NCBI GenBank assembly: GCA_022823665.1
Contig: JAJEHN010000008.1
Coordinates: forward strand, 1 to 64,000
Source: Thermoanaerobaculia bacterium
GTDB lineage: Bacteria > Acidobacteriota > Thermoanaerobaculia > Multivoradales > Multivoraceae
Direction: 5' to 3'
DNA length: 64,000 nucleotides
The position numbers and the translations under genes were made by a program. The notes under the pieces are model-generated. The model was not told where the DNA came from, made no database searches, and saw only the letters and a program-made list of their open reading frames with translations. Shown here piece after piece: positions 43,255-50,677 of the stretch; the stretch's first letter is position 1; each line of letters opens with the position of its first letter.

Positions 43255-44459
43255 ACGAGTTCACGGAACGCCAGATGCAGTTGACCTGGCGGGCGCCGAA
43301 GAAGAGCTACGACGTCGTCATCGTCGGCGCCGGCGGCCATGGCCTCGCCACCGCCTACTACCTGGCGACCCGCCACGGCATCACGAACGTCGGCGTGTTC
43401 GAGCGCGGCTACATCGGCGGCGGCAACTCGGGCCGGAACACGACGATCATCCGCGCCAACTACGGCATCCCGGCCGCCGTCCGCTTCTACCAGCGGAGCG
43501 TCGACCTCTACCGGGGCCTGGAACAGGAAACCGACCGCTGGCTCATGCACCAGCAGAAGGGGATCCTGTGGATGGCGCACTCGGAGGCGGCGGTGCGGGC
43601 CGAGCGGATGCGGGCGAAGCTGAACACCGAGTTCGGCGCCGAGACCGAGTTCGTCGGGCCGCGGCAGGTCGAGGAACTCTGCCCGCAGCTCGACATGTCC
43701 GGCGGCGGCCGCTGGCCGGTCCTGGGCGCTTCCTACCATCCGCAGGGCGCCACCGCCCGCCACGACCGCGTGGTCTGGGCGCTTGCCGAGGGCGCGATGG
43801 AGCGCGGCGCCCACGTCCACCAGAACACGCCGGTGGAAGGCCTGATCCTCGACGGCGAGCGCGTCGCCGGGGTGCGAACAGCAGCGGGCGACGTCGCCGC
43901 CAGGGCCGTTGTCTCCGCGGTCGGCGGGCACGTCAGCCGCATCGCGGCCATGGCGGGCCTCCGGCTGCCCATCCGCACGCACCGCCTGCAGGCGTTCGTC
44001 ACGAACCACTACCGGCAGCAGTTCGGCCCCATCGTCGCCTCCTCGGAACTCTTCTTCTACGCCTCGCAGACGGCCCGCGGCGAGATGCTCCTGGGCGCCG
44101 AGATCGACCCGCAACCCAGCTTCTCCTATCGCTCGAGCCACGACTTCGTGCAGGACGTCTGCCGGAGGGCTCTCTGCCTGCTGCCCTTCATGTCAAACCT
44201 CCGGGTGCTGCGGCAATGGACCGGCGTCTGCGACATGAGTCCCGACTACTCGCCGATCATGGGGCGCACCGGAGTGCCGGGCTTCTTCATCACGACCGGC
44301 TGGGGCACCTGGGGCTTCAAGGCGATCCCGGCCGGCGGCGAGCAGATGGCGGAACTCATCGCCACCGGCGAGATTCCGGAACTGATCGCGCCGTTCGGGC
44401 TCGACCGCTTCGCCCGTGACCGCACGATGGCCGACCGCGGGTCGGCGGGGACCCACTAG
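43251..44459 (+). CDS. soxB: Sarcosine-oxidase-like beta subunit (FAD, DAO family)
   Basis: 402 residues from a GTG overlapping the fused subunit gene. FAD-binding DVVIVGAGGHGLATAYYLA, then GYIGGGNSGRNTTIIRANYG, whose H/N-S-x-R-N segment is the flavin-attachment region of heterotetrameric sarcosine oxidase. DMSPDYSPIMGRT and TGWGTWGFKAIPAGGEQMAE complete the DAO fold. This subunit performs the amine oxidation. Gene order alpha/gamma-beta-delta differs from the common B-D-A-G arrangement. Confidence 0.9.
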   Translation: MNEFTERQMQLTWRAPKKSYDVVIVGAGGHGLATAYYLATRHGITNVGVFERGYIGGGNSGRNTTIIRANYGIPAAVRFYQRSVDLYRGLEQETDRWLMHQQKGILWMAHSEAAVRAERMRAKLNTEFGAETEFVGPRQVEELCPQLDMSGGGRWPVLGASYHPQGATARHDRVVWALAEGAMERGAHVHQNTPVEGLILDGERVAGVRTAAGDVAARAVVSAVGGHVSRIAAMAGLRLPIRTHRLQAFVTNHYRQQFGPIVASSELFFYASQTARGEMLLGAEIDPQPSFSYRSSHDFVQDVCRRALCLLPFMSNLRVLRQWTGVCDMSPDYSPIMGRTGVPGFFITTGWGTWGFKAIPAGGEQMAELIATGEIPELIAPFGLDRFARDRTMADRGSAGTH

Positions 44460-44461
44460 CG

Positions 44462-44710
44462 ATGAGCCTGCGTATTCCCTGCCCGCTCTGCGGCGACCGC
44501 TCGGTCCACGAGTTCGTCCACGGCGAGATCCGGCGGATACCGGACCACGTGACCGACCCGGACGAACGCGATCTCGACTTCGCCTTCCACCACGACAACG
44601 AGGAAGGCGTCGTCACCGAGCGCTGGTTCCATGCCCTGGGTTGCCGGCGCTGGTTCGAGATCCGGCGCGATACGACGACCGATCGGATCGTCGGAGCTGC
44701 AGAATCCTGA
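44462..44710 (+). CDS. soxD: Sarcosine-oxidase-like delta subunit (zinc-binding)
   Basis: 82 residues, 2 nt after the beta subunit stop. C-P-L-C-G-D at residues 7-12 with a later His and Cys (FHALGCRRWFEI) forms the zinc site of SoxD. DFAFHHDNEEGVVTERWFH and R-x-W-F-x-I-x-R-D-T-x-T-D are conserved family features. Structural subunit that helps assemble the heterotetramer. Its presence confirms that the two large genes belong to the sarcosine-oxidase lineage. Confidence 0.9.
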   Translation: MSLRIPCPLCGDRSVHEFVHGEIRRIPDHVTDPDERDLDFAFHHDNEEGVVTERWFHALGCRRWFEIRRDTTTDRIVGAAES

Positions 44711-44776
44711 CCGGCCAGCCAGTTTCCGGCTAAGATGGCCGCACTGTTCGCAACCAGAACCCGGAGGACGCCGCAA

Positions 44777-45865
44777 ATGGCCCGACGCACTCTCACTCTC
44801 ACCACCCTGCTCGCCTTCGCGGCCGCCGGCGCCATCGTCGCGTCCGACGACGTCCCCCGCCGGCACGACGGCAAGCCCGACCTCTCCGGCACCTACGACA
44901 TCGCCACCCTGACGCCGCTGCAGCGCCCCCGGCAGTACGGCGACAACCTGACGCTCACCCCCGAACAGGCCCAGGCGATCGCCGACCACTGGCGGCGGAA
45001 CTTCGAGAAGGACTACGCGCCGAGCGACCCGAATCGCGAGGCGCCGCCCGAGGGAGGTACCGGCATCTACGCGCCCGAGTTCACCGGCGCGGCCGGCAAG
45101 GTCGGCGGCTACAACGCCTTCTACGTGGACATCGGCGAGGGCAACTTCCAGCTCGACGGCGAGTACCGCACCTCGATCATCACCGAGCCCGCGAACGGCC
45201 GCATGCCGGCGCTCACCGATGCGGCGAAGCAGCGGTACGCGGAGGGCGCGGCCCTCCGCCACGAGAACACCGGCACCGCCTGGTGGATCGACCGCGACTT
45301 CGGCCCGTACGACGACCCGGAACTCCGCCCGCACGCCGAGCGCTGCCTGCTGGGCTTCGGTTCCACCGCCGGGCCGCCGGCGCTGCCTGTCATGTACAAC
45401 AACATGAAGCGGATCGTGCAGACCGACACCCACCTGATGATCCTGGTCGAGATGAACCATGACGCGCGGGTCATCCGCATCGACTCCCAACACGACGACA
45501 GCGTCGAGAGCTGGCTGGGCGAGTCGGTGGGCCGCTGGGAAGGCGACACCCTGGTCGTCACGACGAAGAACTTCGGCGACGACTACAGCTTCACCCAGGG
45601 CTCGAAGGACATGGTGATCACCGAGCGCTTCAGCCGCATCGACGAGAACACCCTGCTCTACGGCTTCACCGTCGACGACCCGAACACCTGGACGGAGCCC
45701 TGGAGCGGCGAGTACCCCTGGCCGGCCAGTACGAACAAGGTCTACGAGTACGCCTGCCATGAGGGCAACTACGCCCTGGGCGGCATCCTCCGCGGCGCCC
45801 GGCTGCTCGAGGAGGAGGCGCTCGCAGGCGACGCCGCATCCACCGGCGGCGGCGGCTCCGAGTAG
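44777..45865 (+). CDS. Secreted protein of unknown function, paralogue 1
   Basis: 362 residues; ATG 44777 chosen for the GGAGG ribosome binding site 10 nt upstream. Signal peptide (LTTLLAFAAAGAIVA), then RHDGKPDLSGTYDIATLTPL, a central EFTGAAGKVGGYNAF, MILVEMNHDARVIRI, WEGDTLVVTTKNF and, near the end, YACHEGNYALGGILRGAR. Two relatives are in the window (49399-50520 and 63062-64000). No named domain is recognised. The conserved Cys-His-Glu and paired aromatic residues may bind a metal or sugar-like ligand (inference). It follows the soxD gene on the same strand by 66 nt. Confidence 0.75.
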   Translation: MARRTLTLTTLLAFAAAGAIVASDDVPRRHDGKPDLSGTYDIATLTPLQRPRQYGDNLTLTPEQAQAIADHWRRNFEKDYAPSDPNREAPPEGGTGIYAPEFTGAAGKVGGYNAFYVDIGEGNFQLDGEYRTSIITEPANGRMPALTDAAKQRYAEGAALRHENTGTAWWIDRDFGPYDDPELRPHAERCLLGFGSTAGPPALPVMYNNMKRIVQTDTHLMILVEMNHDARVIRIDSQHDDSVESWLGESVGRWEGDTLVVTTKNFGDDYSFTQGSKDMVITERFSRIDENTLLYGFTVDDPNTWTEPWSGEYPWPASTNKVYEYACHEGNYALGGILRGARLLEEEALAGDAASTGGGGSE

Positions 45866-45914
45866 CCGTCGGGGCTGGTATGGTCGGCGGCTCAATCTCC
45901 CCGGAGGACAATCC

Positions 45915-46394
45915 ATGCGCCGCACGCTCTTCGTTCTGCTGATCGCCAGTCTCCTCACAGTGACTGCTGCCGCCGCCGACAACCACGGTCCCAGGGTCGA
46001 GGACCTGGCCTGGATGACCGGAACCTGGAGCGGCGCGGCGCTGGAAGAGAACTGGGCCATTCCCAAGAACGGCTCGATGGTGGCCCGGGTCCGCGGCTTC
46101 TCGCCCGACGGCACGACGAACATGATCGAGCTGATCTCGATCGAGGAAGAGAACGACTCCCTGGTGCTGCGCCTCAAGCAGTGGAACCCCGGCATGGAGC
46201 CGCGCTACGACGGCTTCCTCGTCATGAAGCTGGTCGAGTCGAAGGACCGGATGATCAGGTTCGAGAACACGGGCGAAGGTGCAGCCGTCCTGGCCAAGCT
46301 CAGCTACAGCCGCCCCGACGACGACACGTTCGTCATCTCGGTCGAAACCCCCACCGGCCAGGAGTTCGAGATCCCGCTCAAGGCGGTCAAGTAG
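45915..46394 (+). CDS. Secreted DUF6265-like protein
   Basis: 159 residues from ATG 45915, preceded by a GGAGG ribosome binding site. Signal peptide (LFVLLIASLLTVTAAAA), then the family start VEDLAWMTGTWSGAALEENW and SMVARVRGFSPDGTTNMIEL. The remaining sequence looks like a small lipocalin-type beta-barrel (alternating short strands, e.g. SLVLRLKQWNPG and FENTGEGAAVLAKLSY). Function of the family is unknown; a ligand-binding periplasmic protein is a reasonable guess. Lies 49 nt after paralogue 1 and 14 nt before the next gene. Confidence 0.75.
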   Translation: MRRTLFVLLIASLLTVTAAAADNHGPRVEDLAWMTGTWSGAALEENWAIPKNGSMVARVRGFSPDGTTNMIELISIEEENDSLVLRLKQWNPGMEPRYDGFLVMKLVESKDRMIRFENTGEGAAVLAKLSYSRPDDDTFVISVETPTGQEFEIPLKAVK

Positions 46395-46408
46395 TACGGG
46401 CACGGTCG

Positions 46409-47053
46409 GTGGCAGCCAGCCGCTTCGGACTCGCAGGATCCATCGTCCTTCTGCTGGCCGGCGCCGGCACAGCCACCGCCCAGGACCGCCCCGCCAGCCC
46501 GGCCGGCGCGGCCGCCACCCAGATCGGCGGCTACTTCGACCCCCGCTCCGGCTACGTCAACGGCGGCTGGATCGAGGTCAGGTACGGGCGGCCCCTGCGC
46601 CGCGGCCGCGACATCTTCGGTCCGCCCGACTTCATCGCCTTCCTGAACGACGGCGCCCCGGTTTGGCGAGCGGGAGCGAACCTCACGACCCGGCTGATCA
46701 CCGAGCTGCCGCTCGTCATCGACGAGACCCGCCTCGAGCCCGGCGAGTACACGATGTTCATCCAGCTCGGCCCCGAGCGGTGGATCCTCATCGTCTCCGA
46801 GTGGCCGGCGCAGGAGCGCTACGACTACCACGACCGGGAGGCGCTCTTCGGCGCCTACGGCTACACCCCCGACAAGGACGTGTTGCGCACCGACATGACG
46901 CTCCAGCCCCTGCCCATGTCCTTCGAACAGTTGTCCTGGCAGTTCCTCGACGTGACCCCGGAGGGCGGCCGGCTGGCCCTTTTCTGGGACAGGCAGATGG
47001 CGTCCGTCCCGTTCCAGGTCGCCCGGCCGGAAGCAGGAGAAACCGATGAGTGA
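46409..47053 (+). CDS. Secreted DUF2911 protein
   Basis: 214 residues from a GTG (46409), the only start that leaves a normal signal peptide (FGLAGSIVLLLAGAGTATAQ). IEVRYGRPLRRGRDIFG, NDGAPVWRAGANLTTRLIT and LEPGEYTMFIQLGPERWILI are the hallmark blocks of DUF2911, a beta-sandwich family common in Acidobacteriota and Bacteroidota. No enzymatic role is known. Overlaps the next gene by 8 nt. Confidence 0.85.
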   Translation: MAASRFGLAGSIVLLLAGAGTATAQDRPASPAGAAATQIGGYFDPRSGYVNGGWIEVRYGRPLRRGRDIFGPPDFIAFLNDGAPVWRAGANLTTRLITELPLVIDETRLEPGEYTMFIQLGPERWILIVSEWPAQERYDYHDREALFGAYGYTPDKDVLRTDMTLQPLPMSFEQLSWQFLDVTPEGGRLALFWDRQMASVPFQVARPEAGETDE

Positions 47054-47489
47054 GCCTACAACGACCGGAACCAGAATGCGCGGCCAGTGCCTCTGCAGCG
47101 CCGTCGAGTTTGAAGTCGACGTGCCCGAACGCACCTACAGCATCTGCCACTGCGGCTTGTGCCGCCGCTGGTCCGGCGGCCCGCTCATGTCCGTCCACTG
47201 CCCCGCACCCAACACGGAGTGGCTGAACGACGAGGGCCTGACCTGGTACCAGGGCACTCCCTGGGCCCAGCGCGGCTTCTGCTCCAGGTGCGGCTCGAGC
47301 CTCTTCTGGCGCCTCGCCCAGGAGCCGGAGGGCATGCTGATCGTCAGCGTCGATGCCCTCGAAGACGGCGGCGAGTTCGCACTCGACCGCCACATCTACA
47401 GCGACGCCAAGCCCGACCGCTACGACTTCGCCGACGATCGCCCGAGGGTGACGGAGGCGAAACTGATGAAGGAGTTGGGCCTGGGGTAG
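47046..47489 (+). CDS. GFA/CENP-V-like zinc protein
   Basis: 147 residues. The GFA fold signature is RGQCLCSAVEFEV (two Cys), then SICHCGLCRRWSGGP (C-H-C-x-x-C) and a final FCSRCGSSLFWRL (C-x-x-C), which build the two zinc sites. Named after the proposed glutathione-dependent formaldehyde-activating enzyme, though most members have unknown substrates. A formaldehyde link is attractive because the sarcosine-oxidase-like genes lie 2.3 kb upstream on the same strand, but several secreted proteins intervene. Confidence 0.88.
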   Translation: MSEPTTTGTRMRGQCLCSAVEFEVDVPERTYSICHCGLCRRWSGGPLMSVHCPAPNTEWLNDEGLTWYQGTPWAQRGFCSRCGSSLFWRLAQEPEGMLIVSVDALEDGGEFALDRHIYSDAKPDRYDFADDRPRVTEAKLMKELGLG

Positions 47490-47621
47490 GCGGTGCCCTC
47501 TGGGACGAGGTGCCACTACAAGACGGCCCGCCCTCCACTCCTCTGCCTTCAGCCCGCACGACAGCAGCACCAGACGATCCTCCCCGCGAGTCTGCGGTTC
47601 TCACACAACAAGAGTCGCTTC

Positions 47622-48149
47622 ATGAAGAAGATCTCTCCCGCCGCACTCAACTCCCTGAAGGACGCCCTCTCCGTCGTGTACTGGTACAAGAGAGAGCTTC
47701 GGAGCTTCTTGACCAACTGTCTGACCGACGATGCAATTCTGGCAAGACTCGACTGGCAGGACTACAAGCGCAACATCGTCGACGAACTAGTCGATCATCT
47801 CGCCAAGCGTCAAAGCGCTTACCTACGCGACCTCCTCCGTCTCATGTCCGAGGTCGCCAGGTTCGACGATTTCAGTCACCTTGAGGGCCTCGAAGACGGA
47901 GAGCAGAAAGCGGCACGGGCACGAACGGCTGTCGCAGCCCTACAGAAACACGTCACTGGGCATCTCGAACTGGCTGAAGAACAACGGAACATCAACGAAC
48001 GTCGGGTCAAGGCTCGCCAAACCAGACTGAGAAACCAAGCAACCCAAGAGCAGATAGAGGCACTTCGCGCCGCCTACGTCGACCTCGTGTCGATGCCAGA
48101 GCAGAAGCGCGGCTATGCCTTGGAGAGTCTGATGAACAGTGATCCATAG
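47622..48149 (+). CDS. Shortened Mrr-like restriction-nuclease relative (N-terminal part only)
   Basis: 175 residues from ATG 47622. The N-terminal block KISPAALNSLKDALSVVYWY, then KRELRSFLTNCLTDDAILAR and the helical VARFDDFSHLEGLEDGEQKA match, from memory, the start of longer proteins whose next domain is an Mrr-like endonuclease beginning right after an R-G-Y-x-L-E-x-L-L segment. Here RGYALESLMNSDP is followed at once by a stop, so the nuclease half appears missing. A long coiled coil spans about 95-150. GC is clearly lower than in flanking genes. It may be a decayed gene or a stand-alone regulator; the family match needs a search to confirm. Confidence 0.6.
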   Translation: MKKISPAALNSLKDALSVVYWYKRELRSFLTNCLTDDAILARLDWQDYKRNIVDELVDHLAKRQSAYLRDLLRLMSEVARFDDFSHLEGLEDGEQKAARARTAVAALQKHVTGHLELAEEQRNINERRVKARQTRLRNQATQEQIEALRAAYVDLVSMPEQKRGYALESLMNSDP

Positions 48150-48226
48150 ATCGTGTACATTGCCTGCTCGCCCCGCGGGAACCGACGTCGCGTGAGGCGC
48201 TCGAGATCTCTTCGTCGTCGGTGCAA

Positions 48227-49012
48227 CTAAGGCCGCCGACTCTCACTGATCCGTCGACTCAGACAGGCAGGGCACATGCACCCAGGATTCCCGAGTTCCT
48301 TATGGGCCAATCCGTGGACGACCCCATCCTCTTCGTCGAACTTGCTCGCGACGAGGTCGAAGTACTGCGCATCCCCGGCCTGATAGCGACGAAAGACCGC
48401 GTAGGCCACCTGGTCGGCTAGCTGAATGACCCGAGATGCTCGAGAGTCGACGAAGAACGGCGTATCCGCCAATCGCCTGATTACGCCCCACCGAGTGCCC
48501 AGGGTCCGGAAGGCGACTGACATCTGCTGAAGTGTCGTCTCGTAGGCGCTCTTGTCGAGGATCACAAGGCCCCGCTGGTCGTCGCCACTGGCTCGTAGGC
48601 GTCTCAAGTAGCGGTCGAAACGACTGCAGAGATCCTCGAAGGCGACCTCCATGGGGTCCCGGCCGGGGAACGAGGCCTTGTGGACGACGCATGCAAAGGC
48701 TCGAGCGGTGTCGCGAGCATCCGCGAGCACCTTCAGGACGGATTTGATCGTGCCTCTGGCTTCGTCCGGCTTCAGCCCCTTCCAAGGGGGAACTCGTCGG
48801 GAGAAGATCTCCGAAGCGTGGAACTCGACGCCATGCGGGTCGCCCGGCTCGATACTCTCCGCGAGCTTGTCCAGCTCCCTCGTGATCCAGTGCGACTGCG
48901 ACTCGTACACCGACAGTCCACCAAGCACGAGGTACTCCTCCTTGGGGTTGCTGGCAGAGCCCGCGTCGTCGAGGTACAGGAGATGAATGACCGCCGTCCT
49001 TGGGGGCTCCAA
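48227..49012 (-). CDS. DUF3800 protein
   Basis: 261 residues from a TTG, the only usable start in this frame before an upstream stop. IHLLYLDDAGSASNPKEEYL, VEFHASEIFSRR, GLVILDKSAYETTLQQM and FFVDSRASRVIQLADQVAYA are the blocks of DUF3800, an RNase H-like fold with conserved acidic residues (DD near the start, D in V-D-S, D in A-D-Q). Members occur in phage-defence islands and beside mobile elements; activity is not established. Lower GC than the neighbourhood. Convergent with the truncated nuclease relative, and bordered upstream by the structured repeat at 49211. Confidence 0.85.
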   Translation of the reverse strand: MEPPRTAVIHLLYLDDAGSASNPKEEYLVLGGLSVYESQSHWITRELDKLAESIEPGDPHGVEFHASEIFSRRVPPWKGLKPDEARGTIKSVLKVLADARDTARAFACVVHKASFPGRDPMEVAFEDLCSRFDRYLRRLRASGDDQRGLVILDKSAYETTLQQMSVAFRTLGTRWGVIRRLADTPFFVDSRASRVIQLADQVAYAVFRRYQAGDAQYFDLVASKFDEEDGVVHGLAHKELGNPGCMCPACLSRRISESRRP

Positions 49013-49398
49013 GAAAAAGGCGGCCGGGTGAGCAAGTGCTCAGCGAACCGCCGTGGCAGCCCTCCCAACCGCAACGAGGATCTTGGTCCACACGCCAAGC
49101 GCCTGTCAACTTTCTCAAGCCGGAGTAGGTTCACAGGGAACCGACAGGACGCCCGACGCGCCACGCAGGTCCGGCACAGGAGCGAACCCGCCTCAGTCCG
49201 ACGCCCGCCAGCCTGGGCCGGGGCCGGAGGGGAGGGTCCCAGCGGACTGGAGGCGAGCGACTCCCGACGACCTACCCTTGACCACAGCCTAGTGGAGCGA
49301 AGCCGACCGGAGCGAGCGCGGACTCCCCCAAACCAAGAGGGCGCGAGCGGCCGATGGGACCCTCCCCTCCGGCTCCGGCCCAGGCGGGTGCCCGCGAC
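49013..49398. other. Intergenic region upstream of DUF3800 gene
   Basis: Besides the repeat at 49211-49385 no gene is supported. The stretch 49013-49210 is of mixed composition, with short frames on both strands and no ribosome binding site or domain. The DUF3800 promoter should lie here but no clear boxes were found. Confidence 0.4.
49211..49385. repeat. Structured repeat, copy 2
   Basis: Arms 49211-49241 and 49355-49385 pair over 31 positions with one mismatch around a 113-nt centre. Shares with copy 1 (8178-8358) the flanks CCAG...GGGTGCC, the arm core GGAGGGGAGGGTCCCA, and an internal block with GAGCGAAGCCGACCGGAGCG. The outer part of the arms differs from copy 1 yet stays paired. It ends 14 nt beyond the stop codon (49399) of a minus-strand gene, the same placement as copy 1. 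Confidence 0.85.
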
Positions 49399-50520
49399 CT
49401 ACTCGCCGCCGCCGGCCGCCAGCGCCTCCGCTTCGAGCAGCCTCGCGCCGCGCATGATGTTGCCCATCGCGTAGTTGCCCTCGTGGCAGGCGTACTCGTA
49501 GACCTTGTTCGAGGTCTGCGGCCAGACGTAGTCGCCCTTCCAGGGCTGCGCCCAGGTGGACGGGTCCTCGACGGTGAACTCGTAGTGGAGCGTGTCCGCG
49601 TCGAGGCGGGTGAAGCGCTCCGTGACGTGCAGGTCGCGCGAGGCGGAACTCAGGCCAGGCCGGTCGCCGAAGTGCTTCGTGCTGACGACCAGGGTGTCGC
49701 CTTCCCACCAGCCGATCGAGTCGCCCAGCCACTTGCGGACGCTCGGGTCGTCGTGCTCGGAGTTCAGGCGAATCACCCGGGCGTCGTGGTTCATCTCCAC
49801 CAGGATCATCACGTGGGTGTCGGTCTGAACGATCCGCTTGTGGTTGTTGTAGAGCGCCGGCAGCATCGGCGGTCCCTGGGTGGAGCCGAAGCCCATGATG
49901 CAGCGTTCGGCATGCGGCCGCTGTTCGATGTCGTCGTAGGGACCCGGCGCGTCGGCGCCTCCTTCCTCTATCCACCAGGCGACGCCCCTGTTGGCGCGAA
50001 ACGGCGTCAGCGCCCGGCGCGCGGCGCGGCGTTCCCTGGCGGCGTCGGTGATCGGCGGCATCCGGCCGTTGGCCGGTTCCGAGATGATCGAGGTCCGGTA
50101 GGCGCCGTCGATCGACACGGCGCTCGATCCGCGGTCGATCCAGAACGCGTTGTAGCCGCCCACGTTGCCGGCGCCCAGGTTCTCGCGCTGGGAATCGTCG
50201 AATCCGACCGGGGCGGCGCCCGTATCGGAGGGAGCGGCTCGATTCGGGTCGCTCTTCTCGTTGGCCTTGGCCAGGAACGCCTGCTCTTCCTCCTCGATCG
50301 CCCTTGCTTCGTCGGCGGTCAGGAAGAGCTTGTCGCCGTATCTCTCCGGCCGCTGGAGCGGCGTCAGCGTGGCGATGTTGTAGAAGCCCGAAAGGTCGGG
50401 CTTGCCGTCCGCCATGCGGGGAGTATCGTCTTCGGCGGCTACCGCCGGAAGCGCGATGAAGGCCACGAAGCCCAGGATGAGCACGGAGCGGACGAGCGTT
50501 GCCGAGATCGTGTCGTTCAT
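49399..50520 (-). CDS. Secreted protein of unknown function, paralogue 2
   Basis: 373 residues; ATG 50520 chosen for the GGAGGAG ribosome binding site and because the next residues form a signal peptide (VRSVLILGFVAFIALPAVAA). Shares with paralogue 1 MADGKPDLSGFYNIATLTPL, VGGYNAFWIDRG, MILVEMNHDARVIRL, WEGDTLVVSTKHF and YACHEGNYAMGNIMRGAR. It has an extra acidic linker (residues ~60-85) and lacks the EFTGAAGK block, so it is a more diverged copy. Function unknown. Divergent from the PQQ-dehydrogenase gene (157-nt gap). Confidence 0.75.
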   Translation of the reverse strand: MNDTISATLVRSVLILGFVAFIALPAVAAEDDTPRMADGKPDLSGFYNIATLTPLQRPERYGDKLFLTADEARAIEEEEQAFLAKANEKSDPNRAAPSDTGAAPVGFDDSQRENLGAGNVGGYNAFWIDRGSSAVSIDGAYRTSIISEPANGRMPPITDAARERRAARRALTPFRANRGVAWWIEEGGADAPGPYDDIEQRPHAERCIMGFGSTQGPPMLPALYNNHKRIVQTDTHVMILVEMNHDARVIRLNSEHDDPSVRKWLGDSIGWWEGDTLVVSTKHFGDRPGLSSASRDLHVTERFTRLDADTLHYEFTVEDPSTWAQPWKGDYVWPQTSNKVYEYACHEGNYAMGNIMRGARLLEAEALAAGGGE

Positions 50521-50677
50521 CGATCCTCCTCCGACTGTCGGGGTCCGTTGATGCGTCGCCGATGGTACCAACGGCGTCGCCGCCGAAGCCCCCACCGGCG
50601 GTCCATGCATCCCGCTATGCTCCGCTCCGACCACGGATCAGGCAGGTACCCGTCTGCCAGGAAGCGGGGAGCGTGAC

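Noticed and set aside
44711..44776. Terminator between soxD and the secreted protein
   Set aside because: Short GC-rich inverted bits but no convincing stem; co-transcription remains possible.
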